Source of the DNA: Pyramidobacter sp. YE332
GTDB lineage: Bacteria > Synergistota > Synergistia > Synergistales > Dethiosulfovibrionaceae
Direction: 5' to 3'
Length of the DNA stretch: 64,000 bases
Assembly: GCF_033060595.1 (NCBI RefSeq)
Contig: NZ_CP133038.1
Span: 1,860,001 to 1,924,000 of the forward strand
Shown here: one piece after another, positions 37,935 through 46,678 of the stretch
Position numbering within the stretch: the stretch's first letter is position 1
Layout: every line of letters begins with the position of its first letter
The notes under the pieces: model-generated
The model's input: only the letters and a program-made list of their open reading frames with translations
What the model was told of the DNA's origin: nothing
Databases searched by the model: none
Translations under genes and position numbers: made by a program

Positions 37935-38947
37935 TCAGCGGACATCGCGCAGCAACCCCCTTATGGCGTCCTTCTCGACTCCGTTGGCGACGGAAACGAG
38001 CACCACCCGCAAGTTTTTGGCTTCTATTTCCTTGGTCCAGAGGTAACGGACCACGTTGCCCGGTTCGAACGCGCCGAAACGGCTCTTGGCGATCGCGCCG
38101 GTGATGAAATTGTCCAATTCCTTCTCGTACTGCACGAGAAGGCTGTTGAAGCTTTCTCCTTCCGAAAAAGGAGCCAACAGCGCGCCGATGTCGGCGAAAG
38201 CCAGCAGGCGCCCCCAGTTTTCCACCGGTTCGGTCACAAGCGGCGTCAGCCGGTTGATCGGAAGCGAGCCGCCTTCGTGAAGGAAAGACGCGGCCGTTCC
38301 ATGATCCATGTCGATGCGCGAAAGGCGCAGGAGCGTTTTCAGGTTCTCGCCGTCGATGCGGCAGCGAACCCAGTTTTCCACCCGCTCCATGCCGAGCTTT
38401 GCGGCGACTTCCCGCAGCGCTTTGAAATACACGCCGTCGAGGATCTTCTCCGCCGCAAGAGCGTTGTGCGTCTGCTCCCATGCCGCAAGGGCTTCGGGGA
38501 TCGCCTGGTTGAATCCGTACGGAAGCTCCCAGTACTCCTCTCCTTCGATGGCCAGGATCAGCTTATCCGTGTCGATGTTGCCGAGAGAAGTGAGCAGATC
38601 GAGACGGCGTTTTTCCCCCCGAACCGTCAGGAACTGGCTTTTCAGCAGCGTTTTGACGTTGTGCACGTCGTAGACCAGACGCAGCAGACTGACCAGCTCA
38701 CGGTCGGGAACGAACGCCCCGATTTCCGTATAGCTGTGGTGAAGTTCCGCCTCGATCGCCCGGTCGAATTCCAACGGCGATTTCAGCTCCATCAGCCAAG
38801 CCGAATAGGGAGTTTCTCCGAGAACTTTTACAGCCCCTCCAGCGTGTCGCAGTCGATCATCCTCTGGAGGACTGACTCGTCAAGCAGACGGTTCTCAAGC
38901 GCCCTCAGACGCGCTACAGCGTAACCATACCGCTCCTTCGGGGCCAT
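37935..38947 (-). CDS. atpC: V-type ATPase subunit C, frameshifted
   Basis: Couples the central stalk to the membrane rotor. The gene is in two frames: MAPKERYGYAVARLRALENR starts at 38947 and stops after 40 codons, while the main frame carries the rest from about 38835, including KSPLEFDRAIEAELH and the C-terminal TKEIEAKNLRVV. They join if one base is added to the run of four C at 38834-38837 (G on the coding strand). The rejoined length is 337 residues, normal for the family. As written the first in-frame ATG is at 38792, giving a protein lacking about 52 residues. Confidence 0.88.
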
Positions 38948-38959
38948 GATCACACCACC

Positions 38960-39544
38960 CTACTCCGCGTCAAACAGCCGTTTGACGACGTCGGACTCCA
39001 GTTCGTCCTTGAGCCAGTGGATCAGGGTTTCCAAGGAACAGTTCGTGCTGATCCTACCCTTGCGAAGGATAAAGCCGCCTTTGACGTCCGCTTTCTCGGC
39101 GGAAAGCGTCAGCTTTTTGTCCCGGGAAGCGTTGTATTTGTCGAGCCAGGTCTGATCGATGCGCTTCTCGCCGGCAGCCACGAGCAGTTCCTCGTCGCCG
39201 CTGCTGACCGCCTGATCGAGAAGCTTTTCCATGAACGCAAGATATTTGTCGCCGGCCAGCTTGCAGAGGCGCGCCAGCGCGCCGTCGAAACTACGGCCGA
39301 TCAGCTCCTGCTTGGCGCCGAGACGGAGCTTTTTCACGTCCAGATTCGCGATGATCTGGGCACGGCGGCGCACTTCGGGAGCTTCGGCGGCGTACAGGCC
39401 GTCGTAATACTTCTTGCTTTTGGAAATTTCGGCGTCGGCGTCCGCGTTCAGAACGTCGGCCTGCTTTCGGGCCTCGTCGAGCAGTTTCGCGGCCTCACTG
39501 GCCGCGTCCTGTTCGATTTTCTTCCTGATGTCAGCGAGTGCCAT
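38960..39544 (-). CDS. atpE: V-type ATPase subunit E
   Basis: Peripheral stalk subunit, 194 residues. The N-terminal half is a long charged helix (ADIRKKIEQDAASEAAKLLDE...), and the C-terminal half is a globular domain ending SLETLIHWLKDELESDVVKRLF. It would pair with the subunit H/G-type helix encoded at 42075. It lies between subunit K (14 bases) and subunit C (12 bases). No strong Shine-Dalgarno is seen before the ATG, so coupling to upstream translation is likely. Confidence 0.93.
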   Translation of the reverse strand: MALADIRKKIEQDAASEAAKLLDEARKQADVLNADADAEISKSKKYYDGLYAAEAPEVRRRAQIIANLDVKKLRLGAKQELIGRSFDGALARLCKLAGDKYLAFMEKLLDQAVSSGDEELLVAAGEKRIDQTWLDKYNASRDKKLTLSAEKADVKGGFILRKGRISTNCSLETLIHWLKDELESDVVKRLFDAE

Positions 39545-39558
39545 GGTTCGAACCAGGC

Positions 39559-40035
39559 TTACAGGCTGATGCCGTTCATCAAAAGGATGCTGACGAGGAG
39601 GGCAAGCACCGCGTACGTCTCGACCATAGCCGGAAGGATAACGGCCTTGCCGGCTTCGCCGGGCTGCTTGGCGATCATCTGGATGCAGGCGGCCGAAGTT
39701 TTTCCCTGCGAAATGGCCGAGATCCAGCCGCCCAAGGCGATAGGCAGGCAGGCGAACATGACGGCCAGACCGTGCACCCAGTCGCAGGGAACGGCGGAAC
39801 CGCCGACCAGCCCGACCTTCAGCATGGCGAAGAAGGCGATCAGCAGGCCGTAAATGCCCTGCGTTCCGGGCAGAGCCTGCAGCATCAGCACAAGACCGAA
39901 CTTGCCGGGATCTTCAGTCATCACGCCGGCGCCGACTTCACCGGCGATACCGACGCCAATAGCCGAACCGATGCCCGCCATACCGGCGGCCAAAGCCGCG
40001 CCAAGCACAACAAAAGCGATACCAAGATAATCCAT
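39559..40035 (-). CDS. atpK: V-type ATPase subunit K (c-ring proteolipid), Na+-type
   Basis: Rotor ring subunit with two fused hairpins, four membrane helices, 158 residues. The second helix of hairpin one has LQALPGTQGIYG, and hairpin two has ISQGKTS and the ion-carrying glutamate in PAMVETYAVLA. In Enterococcus hirae NtpK the Leu, Thr, Gln, second Gln and Glu at these places bind Na+. All five appear to be present here, so sodium transport is predicted. GAGGGGAG precedes the ATG. Confidence 0.95.
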   Translation of the reverse strand: MDYLGIAFVVLGAALAAGMAGIGSAIGVGIAGEVGAGVMTEDPGKFGLVLMLQALPGTQGIYGLLIAFFAMLKVGLVGGSAVPCDWVHGLAVMFACLPIALGGWISAISQGKTSAACIQMIAKQPGEAGKAVILPAMVETYAVLALLVSILLMNGISL

Positions 40036-40084
40036 TAAACGACACTCCCCTCAAAGTTTGGGTAATTTTCAACCGGCGCAGGAG

Positions 40085-42094
40085 CTAGGCTTCCTTGCGG
40101 CCAGTCACGTTGACATAGTTCGATCTGTAGCAGAAGGGATCGAAAGCCGTCCCGCCGCTGTTGTAGAACTTGCCGAAGAACTCCACGTACTGCAGTCGCA
40201 GCGGGTGCACGAACGCGCCCAGAATGTTGATCACCATGCTGAAAACGTGCCCGCCGAAGAAGATCAGCAGCGCCAGGATCCAGCCCACGTAAGCCGTGCC
40301 GCCGCAGAGCTTGGACATCAGGTTGATGATCATCGCCACGGCGCCGCCGACCAGACCGAGGGCCAGCAGGCGGCTGTAGCTGAGCACGTCGCCCAGATAG
40401 CTGGTGACGTTGTACAGGCTCAGCACGCCGGAAACGAACTTGCCGATCAGACCTTTCTTCTCGCGCCCCTGCGTCAGGATCAGAATCAGGGCGCCGGCAA
40501 TCGCCATATTTTTACCCAGCGGCTCGACTCCGGGCGCCGCAAAGGCGCCGACGCCGAAGATCAGCAGCCCCGTCAGGAGCACCAGCCAGCCGCCCTGATC
40601 GGCGCAGGCGGCGAACCAGCGACCGTCCCTGATATTGGCGTAAGCGGCAAGCAAAATGCCGTAGTAGATGTGGACGATGCCCAACGCCAGCGAAATACCC
40701 AACAGCAGCATGGGATCCTTCATGGGTTCGAGCAGCGTCACCAGATTCTTCACCGGACGCAGGAACCCCAGGAAGGGGAAGGCGTCGATCATGTCGCCCA
40801 TCCAGCTGCCCGTCACCGCGCCGAAAAGGATCGTGGCGATGCCGCAATACTTCACGAGGGTCAGGGCCCTCTTGATGCCGTCGGGCATTTTCCGATACTT
40901 TTTGAGGAAGTACGCGGCGATGGCCGTGATCACGATGCCGTAGCCGGCGTCGGCGTAGCACATGCCGAAGAACAGCAGGAAAAACGGCATCATCGGAAAC
41001 GACGGATCGACCGAACCGTACACGGGCGCGCCGTACAGCATGGTCAGCATCTCGAACGGTTTCGCGCAGTCCCTGTTCTCCAGCACGATGGGCGGATCGT
41101 CGTTTTCCGCCGGTTCCGAAAGCTGCAGATCGACGTCCTTTTCGTACGGGACGAGGATTTGTTCCAGTTCCACGGCTTTGCTGTCGGGGACCCAGCCCCG
41201 CAACAGGACGACCTGCTCGGTACGCTCGCTCTCCTCCTCGGCGTCCTGGCGCCTTTTCATGATCGTCAGGTAATCGCCAAGGCGGCGGATCTCGTCCATA
41301 TGAGCGTCGGTAAAAGTCTGAAGCCAGTTGACGAAATACTTCTCTTCCTGCCCGAGAGCGGCCAGCCGGTCCGAAAGTTTTTTCCGTTCTTCGGCGACGG
41401 TTCCCGTCAGGGAAGAAGGCAGATCGATCTTTGTGACGCTGTGTTTCAGGCAAAGCTCCGCAAGCCGGTCCTCGAGCGCGCGCAAATAAAACACGCTGCC
41501 CCAGGCGGGATCGCGGCTTCCCTTCGGAGGGATCGAGACGGAACACTCCGCGTCGGCGCCAAAAGCCTCCTCCACCGCGTCTTTCCATTCCAGCAGGTTC
41601 TCAGCGCGTCCGGCGCCCAAGAATCCGGCCACCATCCGGCTGCCTTCCGTGATCATGGAGAGGGGCGGTTCAAAAGCGCCCAGACCCGACAAAGTCTGCT
41701 GCAAAGTTTTGATCTGCTGCACGTCGGACCGCAGCTCCGTCAGACGGCGCTCGCGCTTGCGGACTTCCGCCGCCAGATCGCCGGCGTCAACTTTTTCGGC
41801 CAAGGCGGCCAGTTTTTCCACGCTGACGTCGTCGCGCTCGCCCAGCATCCGCCCCAGCGTCCCGACGGGATCCTTATAGTACGGCGCAAGGTAGCGGACG
41901 AGGTAATTCACGTCGTTCAAAGCGGCCGCATAATCCCGGCCGTTTCGCGCCGGACGGGCGGAAGACTCTTCGGCAGCGTTCCTCTCAGCAGCGAAAATCT
42001 CAGTGATCCCCCGCTCCTGAAGCACCGACAGCACCTCTTCGACGGCCGTTCGGTGCACGTACAGTTCGATTTTTTTAACGCGAGCAACGGCCAT
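40085..42094 (-). CDS. atpI: V-type ATPase subunit I (a subunit)
   Basis: Stator subunit forming the ion path, 669 residues. The first 330 residues are soluble and rich in coiled coil; the rest holds about seven or eight membrane helices, starting in FPMMPFFLLFFGMCYADAGYG and including RLLALGLVGGAVAMIINL. The conserved arginine in SYSRLLALGL faces the c-ring. The gene overlaps the end of the H/G-type subunit gene by 20 bases; GAGGTGG precedes the ATG. Confidence 0.95.
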   Translation of the reverse strand: MAVARVKKIELYVHRTAVEEVLSVLQERGITEIFAAERNAAEESSARPARNGRDYAAALNDVNYLVRYLAPYYKDPVGTLGRMLGERDDVSVEKLAALAEKVDAGDLAAEVRKRERRLTELRSDVQQIKTLQQTLSGLGAFEPPLSMITEGSRMVAGFLGAGRAENLLEWKDAVEEAFGADAECSVSIPPKGSRDPAWGSVFYLRALEDRLAELCLKHSVTKIDLPSSLTGTVAEERKKLSDRLAALGQEEKYFVNWLQTFTDAHMDEIRRLGDYLTIMKRRQDAEEESERTEQVVLLRGWVPDSKAVELEQILVPYEKDVDLQLSEPAENDDPPIVLENRDCAKPFEMLTMLYGAPVYGSVDPSFPMMPFFLLFFGMCYADAGYGIVITAIAAYFLKKYRKMPDGIKRALTLVKYCGIATILFGAVTGSWMGDMIDAFPFLGFLRPVKNLVTLLEPMKDPMLLLGISLALGIVHIYYGILLAAYANIRDGRWFAACADQGGWLVLLTGLLIFGVGAFAAPGVEPLGKNMAIAGALILILTQGREKKGLIGKFVSGVLSLYNVTSYLGDVLSYSRLLALGLVGGAVAMIINLMSKLCGGTAYVGWILALLIFFGGHVFSMVINILGAFVHPLRLQYVEFFGKFYNSGGTAFDPFCYRSNYVNVTGRKEA

Positions 42095-42407
42095 ATTGAG
42101 ACACCACCTCTTCGGCCAGCCATTGAGCCGTTTTCTTTACCGCATCTTCATGAGACTCTACGAACTGCCGAGCCTCGGTCTTGCCCTGTTCCACCGTCCG
42201 AGCGGCGTTTTCCGCCGCTTCCGCTTCCACCTGAGCAAGGCGGGAGCGGTACTCGCGGAAATGAGCCTGTTTGGCCTCTTTTACACGAAGGGCAGCTGAG
42301 TTGCGAGTCCTGATAACCAGATCCTGAGCTTCCGCTTTGGCGTCGGCCACTTTTTGAGCCGCCGCCGCTTCGACGCTCCTGATCTCGTCGGTCAGATTGG
42401 TAGACAT
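42075..42407 (-). CDS. atpH: V-type ATPase peripheral-stalk subunit (H/G type)
   Basis: A 110-residue, almost fully helical and highly charged protein with alanine/glutamate-rich heptads (EAAAAQKVADAKAEAQDLV). Size, position as first gene of the operon and composition match the AhaH/NtpF subunit that pairs with subunit E. GGAGGTG lies seven bases before the ATG. Transcription starts about 185 bases upstream at the promoter near 42599-42627. Confidence 0.85.
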   Translation of the reverse strand: MSTNLTDEIRSVEAAAAQKVADAKAEAQDLVIRTRNSAALRVKEAKQAHFREYRSRLAQVEAEAAENAARTVEQGKTEARQFVESHEDAVKKTAQWLAEEVVSQYGRCSR

Positions 42408-43073
42408 GCGTTCACCTCCTTCGTTTTTCAGTCACAAAACACTGCAAAATATCGCAGTCATTGCCGAAATTAAACGGACCGCCGTGCCCCGTGAAGCACC
42501 GCGGCCTGCCGGAAAAACGGTGCCGCCGTCGCGTTCTCGCGGGACACGACAAGATGCAGGGGCCGTGCAGTGCATTCACGCAGGCCCAAGCTCTTATAAT
42601 TTTAGATTTTCATGCATGATGTGTCAATAATCACAAATTTAGAATTGAAAGGTTTTCATATTCAAATTTCATGGAAAAAGCCGGAGCTTTATAACCTTTG
42701 AGTAATAAGTAATGATTTGCTCAATTAGTTCATTCACCAATAACATAGATCTCAAAAACAATGATCATCATTTAAAATGAATTTTCATGTTTTTGCGCCA
42801 TCCGCAATTCATTCTCTTTCTTGCTTGGTCGAAACGCTGAACAACGAGAACATCCAAGGGAAGCCGCAAAGCGAGTCACGCAGATTGCGCAGCCGCCGAG
42901 AGAGTCCTGAGCGCAGGACTCCTTCGGGACGCCGAACGCTCACAGTCAAGCCGTTTTATCGAAAACCAGCATCGACTTTTCGAATGCCGCCGTCTTTCTC
43001 CGGCGACCGGCCTCGCTTTTCGAAATGCGGCGTCCACTTTTCAGGAGACACGACGATTTCGACCGCAAGGTAC
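42408..43073. other. long intergenic region upstream of the V-ATPase operon
   Basis: 42408-42590 is the operon leader. 42590-42790 is strongly AT-rich and holds the promoter. 42840-43070 is GC-rich and contains a perfect hairpin (GAGTCCTG/CAGGACTC, 42902-42921) and two related segments around CTTTTCGAA (about 42975 and 43015). An open frame on the plus strand (42777-43142) runs into the tRNA-Gly terminator and has no recognisable product. A small RNA is possible but unsupported. Confidence 0.5.
42599..42627 (-). promoter_or_regulatory. V-ATPase operon promoter
   Basis: On the minus strand TTGACA (42622-42627), 17 bases, TAAAAT (42599-42604): an almost ideal sigma70 promoter, with about 185 bases of leader before the first gene. 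Confidence 0.8.
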
Positions 43074-43121
43074 ACAAAAGAGAGCGAGGGCTCTTTTTCA
43101 AAAGCCCCTGCTCTCTTTTGT
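43074..43121 (-). terminator. tRNA-Gly terminator
   Basis: ACAAAAGAGAGC (43074-43085) pairs with GCTCTCTTTTGT (43110-43121), with an inner AGGGCT/AGCCCCT stem. It lies 25 bases beyond the tRNA-Gly gene; the T run is part of the arm. Confidence 0.8.
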
Positions 43122-43145
43122 TCGTTCAGCCGTTCTCTTTAAAAT

Positions 43146-43221
43146 TGGAGCGGGTGACGAGGCTCGAACCCGCGACCCTCAGCTTGGGAAGCTGATGCTC
43201 TACCAACTGAGCTACACCCGC
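43146..43221 (-). tRNA. tRNA-Gly (anticodon CCC)
   Basis: A 76-base cloverleaf on the minus strand starts GCGGGTGTAGCTCAG. The anticodon stem TCAGC/GCTGA holds the loop TTCCCAA, giving CCC. CCA is encoded. Single-gene unit. Confidence 0.93.
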
Positions 43222-43313
43222 AAAACGTGGTTATTATACGCTAAAGCGCCGACGTTCGCAAGATGGCGATCCCGAGCAGTTTTTCCGCAGAAGACGCGCC
43301 CCACCCCCAGACA

Positions 43314-44438
43314 TCAGGCCATGTGAAAAGCTTCCGCGACCTTCGCGAGATTGTCGCGGATCTTGATGTGCTGCGGGCAGACCCGCTCGCAGCTGCCGCA
43401 TTGAACGCATTCGGTGGCACGGGCTTTGCCGTGGCGTTCCACGAGCCATTTTTCCTGGCCTTCGGCGTAATTGTAGTTGCCGTAGATGTTCAATAGATTC
43501 AGCGCCGTGAAGGAACCGGAAATGCCGATGTTTTTCGGGCACACTTCCGCGCAGTAGTTGCAGCTTGTGCAAGGGATCATCGGCAAGGCGTCCAGCGTTT
43601 CCCGGGCTTTGGCGACGACGCGCTGCTCGGCTTCCGTCAGCGGATTGAAATCCGTCATATAGGAAAGATTGTCCTTCATCTGCTCCACGCTGCTCATACC
43701 GGACAGCACGGCGATCACGCTGTCCAGGCTGGCGGCGAAGCGGATGGCCCACGAAGCGCAGGAAGCTTGGGCGTCGGCGTTTTTGAACACGCGCTCGACG
43801 GCTTCCGGCGGGCTGGCCAAAAGGCCGCCCTTGACGGGCTCCATGATGACGACGGGCTTCCCGTGTTTTCTGGCCGTTTCGTAACAGGCCCGCGACTGAA
43901 TACGAGGATTTTCCCAATCGGCGTAGTTGATCTGCAGCTGCACGAATTCCGCTTCGGGATGGGCTTGCAAAATGGCGTCCAGTTCCTCCGGCGTGGAATG
44001 GAAGGAGAAGCCGACGTGCCTGATCTTTCCTTCCGCTTTCTTCTCCTGCACGAAGTTCCACATGTCGAAGTCGTCGAAGAAATGGGTCCTGCCCTCGCCG
44101 AGGTTGTGCAGCAGATAGAAATCGAAATAACCGGCGCCGGTCCGTTTCAGCGACGTTTCGAACTGGCCGACGGCGTCTTCCCGGCTTTGGCAGTTGATCC
44201 ACGCGGCGTTTTTCGTGGCGAGCGTGAACTTTTCGCGCGGGTAACGCTCGACGAGCGCCTGACGGATCGCGTCTTCCGAGCCGGGATAGGCCCAGGCCGT
44301 ATCGAAATACGTGAAGCCGGCCGCCATAAAGAGATCAACCATCCCTTTTACCTGTTCAACGTCGATAATCTCGCCGTTTTTCGGCAGCCGCATCAGCCCG
44401 AATCCAAGTTTTTTCGCGCTCAGTTTGATTTCCGACAT
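43314..44438 (-). CDS. aldo/keto reductase with C-terminal 4Fe-4S ferredoxin domain
   Basis: A 374-residue protein of the aldo/keto reductase fold (KKLGFGLMRLP, FDTAWAYPGSE, LLHNLGEG, RHVGFSFHSTPEELD). The C-terminal part has two cysteine clusters, CTSCNYCAEVCPKNIGI and CVQCGSCERVCPQHIKI, each able to bind 4Fe-4S. Such fusions are common in anaerobes and probably couple a small-molecule redox step to ferredoxin-type carriers; the substrate is unknown. GGAGGG precedes the ATG. Single gene between tRNA-Gly and the hcp terminator. Confidence 0.93.
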   Translation of the reverse strand: MSEIKLSAKKLGFGLMRLPKNGEIIDVEQVKGMVDLFMAAGFTYFDTAWAYPGSEDAIRQALVERYPREKFTLATKNAAWINCQSREDAVGQFETSLKRTGAGYFDFYLLHNLGEGRTHFFDDFDMWNFVQEKKAEGKIRHVGFSFHSTPEELDAILQAHPEAEFVQLQINYADWENPRIQSRACYETARKHGKPVVIMEPVKGGLLASPPEAVERVFKNADAQASCASWAIRFAASLDSVIAVLSGMSSVEQMKDNLSYMTDFNPLTEAEQRVVAKARETLDALPMIPCTSCNYCAEVCPKNIGISGSFTALNLLNIYGNYNYAEGQEKWLVERHGKARATECVQCGSCERVCPQHIKIRDNLAKVAEAFHMA

Positions 44439-44702
44439 GTTGCCCCCTCCTTGTCGATCTTGTTTTTCCTCATTTTGAACTCCCCCACCAATCCCAATGG
44501 CCCGCCTGGTCTCCCCTTGGCCGTGAAACGCGCATGAAAGCCCACCGGGGACCGCCCTGCGGGGTCTTTTTTCAAACAGAGAAACTCGTTCTGTTTATAT
44601 TATTCTACTCTCTTCCCCCTCAAGAAGAAACCTCAAGTGCACTCTCATTCGTCTTTCATTGAAAGTCGAAGATCGCCATTTTCGACAATCAGCGGCGCAA
44701 GA
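44439..44702. other. intergenic region between the aldo/keto reductase and the hcp terminator
   Basis: No gene seen. It must hold the aldo/keto reductase promoter on the minus strand. A GC-rich hairpin followed by TTTTTT on the plus strand (about 44546-44576) looks like a plus-strand terminator, but no gene leads into it. Confidence 0.45.
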
Positions 44703-44756
44703 GAAAAGCCGGCGCGATCCTCATCCTGCCTCAGATGATTTTCGCGCCGGCTTTTC
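44703..44756 (-). terminator. hcp operon terminator
   Basis: GAAAAGCCGGCGCGA (44703-44717) pairs perfectly with 44742-44756; a 24-base loop lies between. The arm ends in TTTTC on the minus strand, 52 bases after the hcp stop. Confidence 0.8.
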
Positions 44757-44807
44757 ATGGAATAAGGGCCTGCGTCCTGTGTCCGACCTTACTCCGCTTT
44801 TCGCTTT

Positions 44808-46441
44808 CTAACCGAAGAACAGCTTCAGATCGTCGTCCACCGTGCCGATGCCCGCGATGCCGAAGTTCTTGACCAGCACGCCGGCCACGTTCGGCGACAG
44901 GAACGCCGGGAGCGTCGGCCCCAGATGGATGTTCTTGACGCCCAGGTACAGCAGCGCCAGCAGGACGATGACGGCTTTCTGCTCGTACCAGGCGATGTTG
45001 AACGCCAGCGGCAGGTCGTTGATGTCGTTCAGCCCGAAGATCTCCTTCAGCTTCAGGGCGATCAGCGCCAGCGAATAGGAATCGTTGCACTGGCCGGCGT
45101 CCAGAATTCTCGGGATGCCGCCGATGTCTCCCAGGTCCAGCTTGTTGTATTTGTACTTGGCGCATCCGGCGGTCAGGATCACCACGTCCTTGGGAAGCTT
45201 TCGGGCAAATTCCGCGTAGTACTCTCTGGACTTCATCCGTCCGTCGCAGCCCGCCATGACCACAAACTTCCTGATCGCGCCGGATTTGACCGCGTCCACG
45301 ACTTTATCGGCAAGCGCGAACACCTGTTCGTGCGCGAAGCCGCCGACGATGCTGCCCGTTTCGATCTCCTCAGGCGGAGGGCACTTTTTCGCCTGTTCGA
45401 TGAGCGCCGAAAAGTCCTTGGTCTCGCCGTAGGCGCCGCCGATGTGTCTGCAGCCGGGAACGCCCGTGGCGCCGGTCGTCCAGAGACGGTCTTTGTAACT
45501 GTCCGCGGGCGGCACGACGCAGTTCGTCGTCATCAGAACGGGGCCGCGGAACTTCTCGAACTCCTCTTTCTGTTTCCACCAGGCGTTGCCGTAGTTGCCG
45601 GCAAAGTGCGGGTATTTCTTGAACGCGGGATAGTAATGGGCGGGAAGCATCTCGGAGTGCGTGTACACGTCCACGCCCGTCCCCGCCGTCTGTTCCAGCA
45701 GCATTTCGAGATCTCTCAGATCGTGCCCGGAGATCAGGATGCCGGGATTTTTCCGCACGCCGATGTCGACCGCCGTGATCTCCGGATGGCCGTAAGCCTC
45801 GGTGTTGGCCTTGTCGAGAAGCGCCATGCCGTCGACGCTGTACTTTCCGGTCTCGAGGGTCAGCGCCACAAGGTCGTTCACCGTCAGGCTGTCGTCGAGC
45901 GTCTTGGCCAGCGCGCGCTGGATGAAGGCGTCCACGTCCTCGTTGTCCTGCAGGAGCGCGTTCGCGTGCTTGGAATAGGCCGCCAGTCCCTTGAGGCCGT
46001 ACGTGATCAGCTCCCGCAGGCTGCGAACGTCTTCGTTCTCGGTGGCGAGCACGCCGACTTCGGCGGCCTGAGCGTCGAATTCGCCGACGTCGCCGTCCCA
46101 CAGCGCCGCTTGAGGCAGCCCCGACACGTCTCCCGTCTGACTCAGGAGCTTCCGCTTCACGGCCAGCGTCTCCCGGATTTTTTCGATGATCGCCTGGCGG
46201 TCGAAGTTCGCGTTCGTGATCGTCACGAAGAGGTTCATCGTCACGAGATGGTTCACCTCTTTGTCGATGCGCCACCCCTCGCGGCGAAGCCGGTCCGCGA
46301 CGCAGGAGAGCCCTTTCGTCACGTAGATCAGAAGGTCCTGCATGGCCGCCACGTCGGGTTTCTTCCCGCACACGCCGGAAACGGTGCACCCCTTTCCCCC
46401 GCGGTTTCCTGACACTGGTAGCAGAACATTTTACGCTCCAT
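44808..46441 (-). CDS. hcp: hybrid cluster protein (hydroxylamine/NO reductase), frameshifted near the N-terminus
   Basis: Reduces hydroxylamine and NO in the anaerobic cytoplasm. The start at 46441 ([15 protein letters not shown]) has GGAGG upstream, but the frame then changes to [19 protein letters not shown] and the rest. One base missing from the run of five C at 46396-46400 (G on the coding strand) explains this; restored, the protein has 544 residues and the complete N-terminal cysteine set CxxC...C...C. The hybrid-cluster ligands lie in the C-terminal half ([32 protein letters not shown]). Last gene of the stress operon, two bases after the ferredoxin gene. Confidence 0.93.
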
Positions 46442-46443
46442 CG

Positions 46444-46629
46444 TCAGACCTCCTCGATCGCGCCGACCGGACAGCCCTCGCGCGCTTCCGCCGCGCTGTC
46501 GCGGTTCTCTTCCGCAACTTCTTCCGCGATCGCCGCGGCGACGCCTGCGTCGGTCATGGAAAAGACCTCCGGACAGGTCGACGCGCACAGCCCGCAGCCG
46601 ATGCAGCTCTCATTCACAACATATTTCAT
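46444..46629 (-). CDS. small 4Fe-4S ferredoxin
   Basis: A 61-residue ferredoxin starting MKYVVNESCIGCGLCASTC, with the fourth ligand in EGCPVGAI. It holds one 4Fe-4S cluster. The frame is open upstream to 46779 inside the flavodiiron gene, but the ATG at 46629 has AAGGGGG before it and the usual length. Placed between the flavodiiron protein and hcp, it is the likely electron carrier for one or both. Confidence 0.92.
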   Translation of the reverse strand: MKYVVNESCIGCGLCASTCPEVFSMTDAGVAAAIAEEVAEENRDSAAEAREGCPVGAIEEV

Positions 46630-46678
46630 TTTCGGATCCCCCTTTTCGTTTTTTCCCCGCGGTACTTCGAAATCCCTT

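Noticed and set aside
40058-42313. Open frame of 751 codons opposite V-ATPase subunit I
   Set aside because: Antisense shadow with repetitive basic composition.
42777-43142. Plus-strand open frame of 121 codons in the intergenic region
   Set aside because: No ribosome-binding site, no family resemblance, and it runs through the tRNA-Gly terminator into the tRNA flank.
44546-44576. Plus-strand terminator-like hairpin with six T
   Set aside because: No plus-strand gene precedes it, and pairing is imperfect; left as a note only.
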